From Nitrospira sp. UBA5698 (GTDB lineage: Bacteria > Nitrospirota > Nitrospiria > Nitrospirales > Nitrospiraceae), in contig DIHK01000040.1 of the NCBI GenBank assembly GCA_002420115.1, forward strand, positions 18,656 to 79,824: 61,169 bases of DNA. Direction: 5' to 3'. Below the pieces are notes generated by a model that saw only the letters and a program-made list of their open reading frames with translations, did no database searches and was not told the DNA's origin. How positions within the stretch are numbered: position 1 is the stretch's first letter; each line of letters begins with the position of its first letter. The translations under genes were made by a program, and so were the position numbers. Positions 42,205 through 51,107 of this stretch are shown one piece after another.

Positions 42205-43383
42205 TCACCCCTTCGGATCAGACCGTGCAAGGGACTTGAGCCCTCGATGAAGAAAAATGGACACGCTGCCGCTTCCGTTGTCAGCAATGGCGAGGCCCGG
42301 TTCTTCCTCTCCCGTCGTAGTGACCCGGAAAGAGGAGAGCGCAAACGGACCGGACTTCGTCCGATAGTTTCTTGGGGGATAGTGAAAAGTTCCATCGCCC
42401 TTTCCGAATAGAATCGACAAGTCGCTCGATTGGAGATTCACAATCGCCACATCAACCAGCTGATCACCGTTGAAATCTCGGGCAAGACCAAAGTTTGGAC
42501 CGGCATCCGCACCAGCATCCTTCCCTGGTCGAAAGGTCGCATTGCCGTTTCCCAAAAATGTCGTAAAGCTATCCTTTTCTCCATTAATGACGAGCAGATC
42601 ACTATTGTGATCGTTATTGAAATCGCCGAAACTCACCCCCAGAGGTCGCCTGCCGGTGGAATAGTCCTTGGGGTCGCGAAAGGTCCCATCCCCATTCCCT
42701 AGCCAGACGGATACCGCATTGGACATCGGCCCCCCGTTGGTGACGACCAGATCCATCTTCCCGTCACCAGTGAGATCATTGAGAGCCACGGAGGTCGGGG
42801 TATCTCCATGCTCATATTGCGCTCCATGTCGCAACTCACCCTTTCCATTTCCCAGAAACACCTTGACCTTATCGTTTCGAAGGGCCACGGCCAGATCGAT
42901 ATGATGATCACCGTTTACGTCTTCGGCAGCCAGTGACACTGGGCTGCGATGGACCGGATACCGAGCCCCTTCTTCAAATTTTCCGTTCCCCCGGCCAAGC
43001 AGCAGCGCAACTTCATCCCCGCCTGAGCACGCTAAGGCTACATCAGCATGTCCGTCTTCATTGAAGTCATTCATGGCAAGGGCGCGGGGCTCTTGGCACA
43101 CATGAAGCTGCATCTGGTCTTTAAATGTGCCGTCGCCGTTGCCAAGTAAGATGGAAACGGTATTGCTCGAAATATTCGTCGTGATCAGATCGGTAAACGA
43201 GTCATGATTAAGATCACCGGTTGTAATCGTCGTTGGGTTCTTGCCGACTGGGTAACTCGCAAAATAGTAAAACGGATCAGGTGGGAGATACGGCTCAGCC
43301 TTGGAACACCCCCACAAAGCGATTCCCATGAGGACAGAGAGTCCCACCGCACTGCAAATAGCCTCCTTCGCATCACATGTCAT
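42205..43383 (-). CDS. FG-GAP/VCBS repeat lipoprotein
   Basis: A 392-residue exported lipoprotein; the signal ends in a lipobox LWGC (Cys near 26). The mature protein is six to seven repeats of about 50 residues, each with a calcium-binding loop such as GDLNHDSFTDL, NDFNEDGHADVAL, EDVNGDHHIDLAV and NDLTGDGKMDLVV, followed by LLGNGDGTF. These form a beta propeller of the integrin alpha (FG-GAP) kind. A 10-bp tandem repeat (43375-43394) covers the start, and no ribosome site is seen. Confidence 0.9.
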   Translation of the reverse strand: MTCDAKEAICSAVGLSVLMGIALWGCSKAEPYLPPDPFYYFASYPVGKNPTTITTGDLNHDSFTDLITTNISSNTVSILLGNGDGTFKDQMQLHVCQEPRALAMNDFNEDGHADVALACSGGDEVALLLGRGNGKFEEGARYPVHRSPVSLAAEDVNGDHHIDLAVALRNDKVKVFLGNGKGELRHGAQYEHGDTPTSVALNDLTGDGKMDLVVTNGGPMSNAVSVWLGNGDGTFRDPKDYSTGRRPLGVSFGDFNNDHNSDLLVINGEKDSFTTFLGNGNATFRPGKDAGADAGPNFGLARDFNGDQLVDVAIVNLQSSDLSILFGKGDGTFHYPPRNYRTKSGPFALSSFRVTTTGEEEPGLAIADNGSGSVSIFLHRGLKSLARSDPKG

Positions 43384-43700
43384 TACATGTCATTTCCGTA
43401 TAAACAGTTTGAGTGATGTCCTGCCAGAATGTTCAGAACTCTAAGAATCTCGTTCTTGGGACACGATTCCCAAGGATCAGGAGCGGAAGGGACAAAGCCT
43501 TACCGTCCTCCCTGCACAACGACTACTCAAGCATGGCCAATACACCGATAGAAAACTGGTTGACCTATCAAGCGCTCCCGGGAAAAGAGCCAGTATACAG
43601 ATGCCCCATCTGGCCCCGCAATCTCCTTTGACCCACCATCGGCCTTTGAATTTTGAGATCTGTTTACGTTATGATCAACGGATATTTCTTGGAGGACTCT
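43384..43700. other. Intergenic region without a recognised feature
   Basis: This 317-bp divergent spacer separates the FG-GAP lipoprotein gene from the gene at 43701. It presumably holds both promoters. No repeat beyond the 10-bp tandem duplication at its left edge was seen, and minus-strand frames across it lack ribosome sites. Confidence 0.5.
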
Positions 43701-44024
43701 ATGAGTAAGATGATGAACGTTGATATCACGATGTATGGCATTGCTGAAGTGCTCAACTGGTGCCATGATCGAAACAAGGGACGTGTTCCTGGCGTTGATA
43801 CGGCAGGCTTTAAGAAGATGCAGGAGTTGTTGGCACAAAAGCCGCAATCCGGGGACTATTTCACTCTTGATCAGTTCTGGAAAAAGAAAGTCAGCTTGCC
43901 GCTCACTGAAGATGAAGTAGCGACCATCGACCGATGTCTCTACGATATCCCAAACTTTGACAATGAGCCGCTTCCCCAAATCCGCCATAAATTCTGGCCC
44001 CAGGAAGTGGCAGCACACCAATAG
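43701..44024 (+). CDS. Uncharacterised protein, 107 residues
   Basis: A soluble protein starting MSKMMNVDITMYGIAEVL with TGGAGGA before the ATG. It looks mostly helical and contains NWCHDRNKG, FWKKKVSLPLTEDEVATIDRCLYD and ends in FWPQEVAAHQ. No known motif is visible. The in-frame ATG at 43653 lacks a ribosome site. A hairpin follows the stop, so it is probably a single transcription unit. Confidence 0.7.
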   Translation: MSKMMNVDITMYGIAEVLNWCHDRNKGRVPGVDTAGFKKMQELLAQKPQSGDYFTLDQFWKKKVSLPLTEDEVATIDRCLYDIPNFDNEPLPQIRHKFWPQEVAAHQ

Positions 44025-44040
44025 CGCTCATCAAGCGAAA

Positions 44041-44066
44041 CCAGGCGTCACTCTCTAGGCGCCTGG
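44041..44066 (+). terminator. Hairpin after the 107-residue protein gene
   Basis: CCAGGCG (44041-44047) pairs with CGCCTGG (44060-44066) around a 12-nt loop, 16 bp after the stop. The T-tract is lacking. The rest of the 334-bp gap up to 44358 has no recognised feature. Confidence 0.5.
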
Positions 44067-44358
44067 CAACTCGTGAGATTTTCTGTAGAATCTAGGATGG
44101 ACGAAACTTTCCTCCAATCCCTCGTCCAAGTGCTTTCACAGGTCTCTGCTCGGTTAGCTAAATGAACCTGTACAGACGCCAATACCTTCTAGCCTACCCA
44201 AGCACCTTCCAAGAATGACCCAAAAGGGAGATACCCCATCACAATTCGTGGCAAAGATGGCGGCGAGAAAAATTGAGGCAGAGTCTTCTTAGTGTAGCAG
44301 TCGGTATAAGCGGGGGAAGAGCAAAGAGAAGGGCTAGACGTTCAAAGCAACTCTGGTC

Positions 44359-45354
44359 CTAGAGGGTGCCTTCCCCTTTGAGATACCTGCGAAAACGATC
44401 CATAAGTTCAGCTCCAAGCGTCCCGCCTTCAGGTTTTTTGGTTGTCGGATCGGCAAAGTGGCCGCGGATCTCCTGAAGGCGTTTCTCCGCCTGGTCATTG
44501 CCCTGCAGACGCTTGGTCTTCTTGATCGCGGTCTCAAAGGCATCGAAGGTCAACTCCTGATAGCCGAATGAGCGGATGCGTTTGACCGCCTTCATCATCG
44601 CCTGATTCCGAAATGTCGTCAAATGGTCTGGGTCGATCTCCTTCAAACCCAGTTTCCGGGCTCGCCGCTCGGCGGCTTTTCTGATTCCACTTCGAACAAA
44701 GTCCGGAGCTGTCTGAAGCCGTTTCCAGGCCTCATCCGTCCACGCAATTTTGGCTTGAGGGGTATCCCAGATATCGCGGAGCGTTGATTCATCGATACGC
44801 GTCAGATGTTTCGCTCTGGCGAGGTCTTCGGTATCGCGCTTCAGCATATCCATCACAAAGTCTACCGCGATAGGCGGGGACTCTTTGACTTTATCCTGAA
44901 GGAGCGCCAGGGCGCCCTCCGTCCACTCCATCGAAGGTGTTTCCTCTTCGCGGATATCACCGAGTGCCTCAACCTTTTCAAACAATTCGACGTTCACTTC
45001 GAGATGGCCTCGTTCCTTGGCGACCTCCTCCGTAATCTGCTTGATCATGGCCTGCATGAATTCCGGCACGGTGGCCAACCGCTCCTTTGCCGCAGCCGTC
45101 CATGGGAACCGCCCCTGCTCCATCGCTTCAGCGGCAGCCGTCATGCCGGCGTCACCGCCCATTCCTCCCATCATCTGCCCCTTAAACTGTTCGAGGATCT
45201 CCTCTGTAATTTCTTCATACCCCAATTCCCGTGCTTTTTTTTCAGCGAGCCGACGGACCATGCCACGAAGAAAAATTGGTGCGCGTTCCATGCGCTTGAG
45301 TGCACCATCGGTCCACCGGATATCCGTGACTGGAAGTTGAGATGGGTCTGACAT
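44359..45354 (-). CDS. Protein with four PCP_red-type repeats
   Basis: A 331-residue protein built from about four repeats of a small helical domain like the C-terminus of light-independent protochlorophyllide reductase subunit B (PCP_red). Each opens with a W-T or W-x-x-x-A stretch and continues P-x-F-x-R with a basic helix: IRWTDGALKRMERAPIFL, FPWTAAAKERLATVPEFM, MEWTEGALALLQDKV and IAWTDEAWKRLQTAPDFV. The family is common outside photosynthesis but the function there is unknown. A relative with two repeats lies at 60111. No cofactor cysteines are present. It follows the HU-like gene on the same strand. Confidence 0.75.
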   Translation of the reverse strand: MSDPSQLPVTDIRWTDGALKRMERAPIFLRGMVRRLAEKKARELGYEEITEEILEQFKGQMMGGMGGDAGMTAAAEAMEQGRFPWTAAAKERLATVPEFMQAMIKQITEEVAKERGHLEVNVELFEKVEALGDIREEETPSMEWTEGALALLQDKVKESPPIAVDFVMDMLKRDTEDLARAKHLTRIDESTLRDIWDTPQAKIAWTDEAWKRLQTAPDFVRSGIRKAAERRARKLGLKEIDPDHLTTFRNQAMMKAVKRIRSFGYQELTFDAFETAIKKTKRLQGNDQAEKRLQEIRGHFADPTTKKPEGGTLGAELMDRFRRYLKGEGTL

Positions 45355-45385
45355 CGATCTGAATCCTTATGAGGGCTCCACGTCG

Positions 45386-45664
45386 TTATTGATTCAGCAA
45401 CTCTTTGATCTCTTTGCCGGCTTTGAAAAATGGGACCCGCTTAGCCGGAACTGCGACGGTCTCTCCGGTCTTGGGATTTCGTCCTTCTTTCATCCGACGA
45501 GCACGCAAGCGAAAGCTACCGAATCCTCGAATTTCCGTCTTGTCTCCATTTTTCAGTGAGTCTCGCACGCAATCAAAGATCGTATTGACCACGACTTCGG
45601 CCTGCCGCTTGGTCAATGTGGTCACTTGCTCCGAGACTTTCTCGATAATTTGCGCTTTCGTCAT
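45386..45664 (-). CDS. HU/IHF-family DNA-binding protein
   Basis: A 92-residue nucleoid protein with the DNABII fold: helical N-terminus (MTKAQIIEKVSEQV), the beta arm core GFGSFRLRARRMKEGRNPKTGE and VPAKRVPFFKAGKEI. The Pro at the arm tip (NPKTG) intercalates in DNA. Length and IRGFGSF suggest IHF beta-like, but HU cannot be excluded. The start at 45664 has GGAGGG upstream; 45694 is an alternative. It comes after sppA in the rpsA block. Confidence 0.93.
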   Translation of the reverse strand: MTKAQIIEKVSEQVTTLTKRQAEVVVNTIFDCVRDSLKNGDKTEIRGFGSFRLRARRMKEGRNPKTGETVAVPAKRVPFFKAGKEIKELLNQ

Positions 45665-45709
45665 ACCTTCTTCCCTCCGCTTGATGATCACCACATGTTT
45701 AAGACACAG

Positions 45710-46612
45710 CTAAAATGCCATCAAGTATTTCAGGCTGACACCCGGCTGCATATCCAATTTAGGGAACATCATGCTTAGTTTCGAGTCCAGCATTTCACGA
45801 AGGGAAAAACGGCGGCGTGGTTCCACGATTTTCGGTTCCCCTTGGATCCCTACCACATCCGCAGCTAATTGAATGGCATCATCCAGGTCTCCGAGCTCAT
45901 CCACCAGCTTGACGTCTTTGGCCTGACGACCGGTGAAGATGCGTCCATCCGCCAGAGCTTGTGCGGTTCGCAGCTCCAGCGAGCGGCCTTCCGCCACCGC
46001 CTCAATAAATTGTCTATGGACGTCATCCATCACCCCTTGGAGCAACCCTCTTTCCTCAGCGCTCATCTTGCGAAGGGGTGATCCCACATCTTTAAACTTT
46101 CCGCTCTTGATGACGACCCCTTCCACTCCGATTTTCTGAAGCAACCCTTCCACATTGGCGGTTTCCATGATGACACCGATACTTCCGGTCAAAGTCCCTG
46201 GATTCGCGACGATTCGATCCGTCGCTGCGGCGATATAATACCCCCCTGACGCCGCCACACTCCCCATCGAAGCAATCACCGCCTTGTTGGACTTATTCCG
46301 TACTCGCTTGACGGCATCGTAGATTTCCTGAGATGGCACCACGCCACCCCCTGGCGTATCAATCCGCAGGACGATCGCCTTGATGGAAGGATTTTCGCTG
46401 AAACGCTTCAGTTCACTCACCGTCGTTTGGGAATCCATGATGACGCCTTCAACACGAATCAAGGCGATCCGATCCTCACTCGACAAATCGAGGTCAGGAT
46501 AAAGGAGATTCATCAGTACCATCGCACCCACCCCTGCCGCAAAGAGCCACACGACCTTGCGAAGCAGATGGCGTTTGGGTGGGCGCACGTCCTGTGTCAC
46601 ATCATCCGCCAT
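45710..46612 (-). CDS. sppA: Signal peptide peptidase SppA, short form
   Basis: A 300-residue membrane-bound serine protease that degrades cleaved signal peptides. One N-terminal helix (residues 19-38) is followed by the protease domain with RIDTPGGGVVPSQ, the catalytic Ser in GSVAASGGYYIA and the Lys of the dyad in KSGKFKDVGSP. It is the short form (about half E. coli SppA). It lies 30 bp downstream of rpsA and upstream of the HU-like gene. Confidence 0.94.
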   Translation of the reverse strand: MADDVTQDVRPPKRHLLRKVVWLFAAGVGAMVLMNLLYPDLDLSSEDRIALIRVEGVIMDSQTTVSELKRFSENPSIKAIVLRIDTPGGGVVPSQEIYDAVKRVRNKSNKAVIASMGSVAASGGYYIAAATDRIVANPGTLTGSIGVIMETANVEGLLQKIGVEGVVIKSGKFKDVGSPLRKMSAEERGLLQGVMDDVHRQFIEAVAEGRSLELRTAQALADGRIFTGRQAKDVKLVDELGDLDDAIQLAADVVGIQGEPKIVEPRRRFSLREMLDSKLSMMFPKLDMQPGVSLKYLMAF

Positions 46613-46641
46613 AGTATCAACCGGTCCGGTTCAGGAATCCC

Positions 46642-48357
46642 CTATTCTTGATCGTCGGCTTGCGCTCGCTTCCGGCTCTGCTTAACAGCCCGACCAAGGC
46701 TCTGATCGATAGCGCCCTGCGACGAATGATAGTCGTCGACCTGCTTGCGCTCCCAATCGAGTTGATGATCGCGAAGGCTGAGTGCGATCTTGCGTTCCTC
46801 CCGATCGACTTTGATTATCTTCGCCGTCAGGTCCTCCTGCAACTTAAACTTTTCTTCCAGCTTCTGGGAAGAATCAAGACCGGATTCGCTGACATGGATC
46901 AACCCTTCCACACCGCCGTCCAATTCAACGAAAACCCCGAAATCGGCGACTTTCGACACCTTGCCGGTCACCGAGTCGCCGACATGATATCGCGACGGAA
47001 TCACCTCGTCCCAGGGATCACGCGTCAGCTGCTTGTAACCAAGTGAGAGCCGCTCTTTTTCCTTGTCGATGCGCAGGACAATCGCCTCGACCTTTTGCGC
47101 TTTCTTGAAGAGTTCTGAAGGATGTTTGATATGCTTCGTCCAGGACATATCGGAAATATGGATCAGCCCATCAATCCCTTCTTCCAGTCCGACAAAGACC
47201 CCGAAATCCGTCAAACTCTTTACTTTTCCTTCGATGCGGGTGCCGATCGGATATTTCCCCTCGATCATATCCCAAGGATTCGGGGCGGTTTGTTTCATGC
47301 CTAAAGAAATCTTCCGGCTCGCCGGATCCACATTAAGCACCGCCGCTTCGACTTGGTCGCCGACCGCCACAACCCGGGACGGATGCCGAACCTCATGTGT
47401 CCAAGACATCTCTGACACGTGTACCAAGCCCTCTACACCTGGCTCAAGCTCTACAAATGCTCCGTAGTCAGTCAAACTGACCACCCGACCACGGACTCTG
47501 GTCCCGATGGGATACTTGCCTGCGACATTGGTCCAAGGATCAGCGCTCTTTTGCTTGAGGCCCAGAGAAATACGTCCGGTCTCGCGATCGTACTTGAGCA
47601 CCGTCACTTCCACTTTATCGCCAACCGTAAACAGTTCCGACGGGTGTCCGACTCGTCCCCACGACATATCCGTAATGTGGAGCAACCCATCGATCCCACC
47701 GAGGTCAATAAACGATCCGTAATCGGTGATGTTTTTCACCGTTCCCTGAATCAGCTGACCCTCCTTGAGATTCGCCAAAGTTGTCTGCCGTTTCTTATCG
47801 CGAGTTTCTTCCAGCAACACCCGGCGTGACACCACGACATTCCCTCGTCGGTGGTTGATCTTGATGATCTTGAGTGGGAACGTCTTCCCAACGAGCCCGT
47901 CTAAATCACGCACCGGATGAAGGTCGATCTGCGATCCCGGCAGAAACGCTTTGACGCCGATGTCCACCATCATCCCGCCCTTGATGCGAGACACGATCTT
48001 GCCCTCGATACTCTTCTCGTCCTTGTACATCTTCTCGAGCTCTTCCCAAATCTTCATCTTGTCGGCTTTTTCTTTGGAGAGCACGAGATTGCCGTCTGCA
48101 TCTTCACATTCTTCGATATAGACTTGGAGCCGATCGTCGATCTTGAGATTCGCCAAGTCGTCCGACGAGAACTGATCATTCGGGATCATGCCTTCCGACT
48201 TGTACCCGATATCAACAATGACCTTGTCCTTCGTCAGCGCCACCACTCGCCCCTCGGTAATGGTGCCTTCTTCCAGATTGCGGAAGGTTTCTTCATACAA
48301 CGCCGCTAAGGCATTGCGGTCTAACTGCGCGTCGCTGCTGTTGGATACCGTACCCAT
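46642..48357 (-). CDS. rpsA: 30S ribosomal protein S1
   Basis: A 571-residue protein with six S1 (OB-fold) domains, each recognisable by a strand pair such as GTVKNITDYGSFIDLGGIDG, GRVVSLTDYGAFVELEPGVEG and GKVSKVADFGVFVELDGG. The first two are the divergent ribosome-binding ones. S1 brings mRNAs to the 30S subunit. The ATG at 48357 has AGGA seven bases before it; a GTG at 48363 is also in frame. The C-terminal tail is basic (VKQSRKRAQADD). It is in the usual order cmk-plsC-rpsA. Confidence 0.97.
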   Translation of the reverse strand: MGTVSNSSDAQLDRNALAALYEETFRNLEEGTITEGRVVALTKDKVIVDIGYKSEGMIPNDQFSSDDLANLKIDDRLQVYIEECEDADGNLVLSKEKADKMKIWEELEKMYKDEKSIEGKIVSRIKGGMMVDIGVKAFLPGSQIDLHPVRDLDGLVGKTFPLKIIKINHRRGNVVVSRRVLLEETRDKKRQTTLANLKEGQLIQGTVKNITDYGSFIDLGGIDGLLHITDMSWGRVGHPSELFTVGDKVEVTVLKYDRETGRISLGLKQKSADPWTNVAGKYPIGTRVRGRVVSLTDYGAFVELEPGVEGLVHVSEMSWTHEVRHPSRVVAVGDQVEAAVLNVDPASRKISLGMKQTAPNPWDMIEGKYPIGTRIEGKVKSLTDFGVFVGLEEGIDGLIHISDMSWTKHIKHPSELFKKAQKVEAIVLRIDKEKERLSLGYKQLTRDPWDEVIPSRYHVGDSVTGKVSKVADFGVFVELDGGVEGLIHVSESGLDSSQKLEEKFKLQEDLTAKIIKVDREERKIALSLRDHQLDWERKQVDDYHSSQGAIDQSLGRAVKQSRKRAQADDQE

Positions 48358-48412
48358 ATACACATCCTACTCTTCCGACTCTCGTCGGGTGCTGATGGTG
48401 AAATTGCCGAGC

Positions 48413-49105
48413 TCACTCAGCGTTGTGAGCGTCGGCGGTCGACCTGCTCGGTGAATCGCTCGCCCTATCGTCCTTCCTTGTTGGCACGGGAACTTCCCCC
48501 AAGGCTGCGATATGTTCGATCACCGTACGGCTGACCTGCTGATAAAACTGTTTTGTTTCGGCTCTTTCTTTCTGCTTCCCCGTATCAAATGTGATCGGAG
48601 CTCCAAGCCGCACAGTCACGGGACGGCATCGAGGCCAGGAAGCCCCTGGAGGCAGCACGTCGAAGGTCCCTCGCAAATACGCTGGAACTACCGGACACCC
48701 CGTCTGCGACACAATCACTCCGATACCGGCCTTGGGCTGTCGGAGGTGTCCATCCTGCGTACGCCCCCCCTCAGGGAAAATAACCACCACATGACCGGCT
48801 CGGATCAGGTTGATGGCCTTCCCGAACGCCTCCCGATCCAGACGGCCCAGCTTCACCGGAATCCACCCGAGCGATTGCAACAGACCGCTCAACACCGGGA
48901 TAGGAAACAAGTCGTGACGCCCCAAATACCAGGCCCTTCGATTCATCCCGCAACCAAGAAGCGGAATGTCGAGGTAACTTGCATGGTTGGCCGCAACCAG
49001 CATTCCTCCGGTGCGAGGAACCTGACCTTCAACACGGTACCGAAAACAGAGCCAGGCGACGCCTCGCGCCAGGCCCCACAATAATCCGTAGACGATCCCG
49101 CTCAC
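48413..49105 (-). CDS. plsC: 1-acyl-sn-glycerol-3-phosphate acyltransferase
   Basis: A 230-residue membrane-associated acyltransferase that makes phosphatidic acid. The catalytic HX4D motif is in NHASYLDIPLL and the glycerophosphate motif is FPEGGRTQDG. An N-terminal hydrophobic helix anchors it. The C-terminal 25 residues (RKDDRASDSPSRS) are polar and variable. The start is GTG at 49105, overlapping the cmk stop by 4 bp. Its place between cmk and rpsA is common. Confidence 0.92.
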   Translation of the reverse strand: MSGIVYGLLWGLARGVAWLCFRYRVEGQVPRTGGMLVAANHASYLDIPLLGCGMNRRAWYLGRHDLFPIPVLSGLLQSLGWIPVKLGRLDREAFGKAINLIRAGHVVVIFPEGGRTQDGHLRQPKAGIGVIVSQTGCPVVPAYLRGTFDVLPPGASWPRCRPVTVRLGAPITFDTGKQKERAETKQFYQQVSRTVIEHIAALGEVPVPTRKDDRASDSPSRSTADAHNAE

Positions 49106-49761
49106 GACCCAGTCGATACAGCCACGATCATCTGCTCCACGACCTGATCGGGACTGAGAGTAGAGGTGTCGATAAATCGTGCATCCGCTGCAGGAACCAA
49201 TGGATCGATGGAACGGGTACGATCTCGCTGATCTCGCGCCGATAGATCATGGGATGTCGTTTCAATCGAGTCTCCTCGCCCTGCAGCGACCAACTCACGG
49301 TGCCGTCGTGCCACTCGAACATCAGCATCGGCATCCAAGAAAAATTTGAATGAGGCTGCGGGAAACACTTTCGTGCCGATATCACGACCTTCTGCCACAA
49401 CGGAACCTCCCTGGCCGATCTGTCGTTGGATCGGCAACAGCCATTCACGAACGGCCGGAATAGCGGACACAATAGAGGCAGCGGCAGTCACGTCTGGTGC
49501 ACGCAGTTGCCCAGTCACGTCAGAGCCATCAACCAACACCTGCATCGCACCCTCGTGAAACTGCATATGAATCGAGGTGGTTGGCAAGAGGGTGGCCACG
49601 CGGGCATGGTCGGCAGGGCGAATCCTCGACTGCAAGGTTTTCCATGCGACAGCCCGATAGAGTGCCCCGGTATCCAAATAGAGATACCCCAGCCGACTCG
49701 CCAGTAATTTGGCCACGGTGCTCTTTCCCACCCCGGCCGGCCCATCAATCGCAATAATCAC
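49102..49761 (-). CDS. cmk: Cytidylate kinase
   Basis: A 219-residue kinase that turns CMP and dCMP into the diphosphates. The P-loop is DGPAGVGKSTVAKLL, the CMP-binding segment is LDTGALYRAVAW, and the Gly-Arg motif VVAEGRDIGTKVFP follows, with the lid in RRHREL. It follows aroA by 23 bp and is translationally coupled with plsC. It is in the order typical of aroA-cmk-rpsA clusters. Confidence 0.95.
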   Translation of the reverse strand: MIIAIDGPAGVGKSTVAKLLASRLGYLYLDTGALYRAVAWKTLQSRIRPADHARVATLLPTTSIHMQFHEGAMQVLVDGSDVTGQLRAPDVTAAASIVSAIPAVREWLLPIQRQIGQGGSVVAEGRDIGTKVFPAASFKFFLDADADVRVARRHRELVAAGRGDSIETTSHDLSARDQRDRTRSIDPLVPAADARFIDTSTLSPDQVVEQMIVAVSTGS

Positions 49762-49784
49762 TCATCCCTCGCCGAGTCAAACCG

Positions 49785-51107
49785 TCACACCGAATTGGTC
49801 AACAGCTCTGCCAACCTGCCTTCAAAATTTGGAAATGACGTCTCGATACAGCCGGTATCCGCGATCGTCATACTCTGCTCAGCCGTCAACCCACCAATGG
49901 CCAACGACATCGCCACGCGGTGGTCCCCATGGCTCTGTGCGTTGCTGGCAGCCTGCAATCGGCCGTTTTCTCCCCCTCGACCTAAGCCGCGAATCACCAT
50001 CCCATCCGGTCGCTCTTCGATCAGAGCTCCCATGGCCGTCAACTCTCGACTCATCGTCGCAATCCGATCACTCTCTTTGACCCGCAATTCTTCCGCTCCT
50101 GAAATGACCGTGTCCCCTTCTGCAACTGCAGCGGCCACGCACAGGATCGGAAATTCGTCGATCGTTTTGGGGATGAGGTCATGACCAATCGTCACTCCCT
50201 TCAAGACGCCTGACTGCACACGCAGGTCTCCAACCGGCTCCCCGGCCGCCTCGCGTAAACCTAATACCTGAATATCGGCCCCCATCTTTCTCAGGATGTC
50301 GATAAGGCCTGTCCTGGTTTCATTCATCCCGACATTTCGAATGGTAATGTCTGATCCTGGGACGATCGTTGCGCCAACCAAAAAGAAGGCCGCTGCGGAG
50401 AAATCGCCGGGAATCGTCACGTCCACCCCTCGCCACCCAACCGATGGTCTCCCATCCAAGATCAACACTCCTTCTTCGCGTCTGAGAGGGATACCAAAGA
50501 ACTGGAACATCCGCTCTGTATGGTCTCGCGACAACCGAGGCTCTCGATATCGAGTCTGCCCTTGAGCAAAGAGGCCGGCGAGAAGAAGCGAAGACTTAAT
50601 CTGGGCGCTCGCCACGGAGGAGCGGTAGTCAATTCCATGAAGGCCTGTACCGGTAATCGCTAAGGGAGCCAGTTCTCCTCCCTTGCGGCCCGCAATGACT
50701 GCACCCATCTCGCGTAGCGGTTTGACGACTCGCCCCATGGGGCGTCGTCGGATCGATTCATCGCCGGTAAGGACGGAGAAGAAATCTTGACCAGCCAGCA
50801 GGCCAGCCAACAGCCGAATCCCTGTCCCCGAATTCCCGCAATCGATCGGTCCACTCGGCTCAGTCAAACCCCAGAACCCCTTTCCGCGGACAGTCAATTC
50901 GGTCGGCGTCTCCGCGATAGAAATCCCGAGGGCCTGACAGGCTCTCATCGTGTTCAGACAATCTTCACCGCGACAGTACCCGGCAATGGTGCTCGTCCCT
51001 TCGGCCAACGCCGTGAGAATGATCGCCCGATGGGTGAGAGACTTATCGCCTGGAACAGTCGTGGTTCCCTTGAGTGGACGGCCTGGACTGATGGTGAATG
51101 ATCTCAT
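49785..51107 (-). CDS. aroA: 3-phosphoshikimate 1-carboxyvinyltransferase (EPSP synthase)
   Basis: A 440-residue enzyme that joins PEP and shikimate-3-phosphate, the sixth step to chorismate. The N-terminal PGDKSLTHRAIIL holds the Lys for substrate binding; DCGNSGTGIRLLAGLLAG and the shikimate loop follow; LRVKESDRIATM lies near the end. The Gly-Ala region NSGTGIR has Gly-Thr-Gly, unlike the class I GNAGTA, so glyphosate sensitivity cannot be judged. It overlaps the tyrA stop (ATGA). Confidence 0.97.
   Translation of the reverse strand: MRSFTISPGRPLKGTTTVPGDKSLTHRAIILTALAEGTSTIAGYCRGEDCLNTMRACQALGISIAETPTELTVRGKGFWGLTEPSGPIDCGNSGTGIRLLAGLLAGQDFFSVLTGDESIRRRPMGRVVKPLREMGAVIAGRKGGELAPLAITGTGLHGIDYRSSVASAQIKSSLLLAGLFAQGQTRYREPRLSRDHTERMFQFFGIPLRREEGVLILDGRPSVGWRGVDVTIPGDFSAAAFFLVGATIVPGSDITIRNVGMNETRTGLIDILRKMGADIQVLGLREAAGEPVGDLRVQSGVLKGVTIGHDLIPKTIDEFPILCVAAAVAEGDTVISGAEELRVKESDRIATMSRELTAMGALIEERPDGMVIRGLGRGGENGRLQAASNAQSHGDHRVAMSLAIGGLTAEQSMTIADTGCIETSFPNFEGRLAELLTNSV

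Noticed and set aside
43527..44021. A 164-codon minus-strand ORF opposite the 107-residue protein gene.
   Set aside because: It has no ribosome site, whereas the plus-strand gene has TGGAGGA and a following hairpin.
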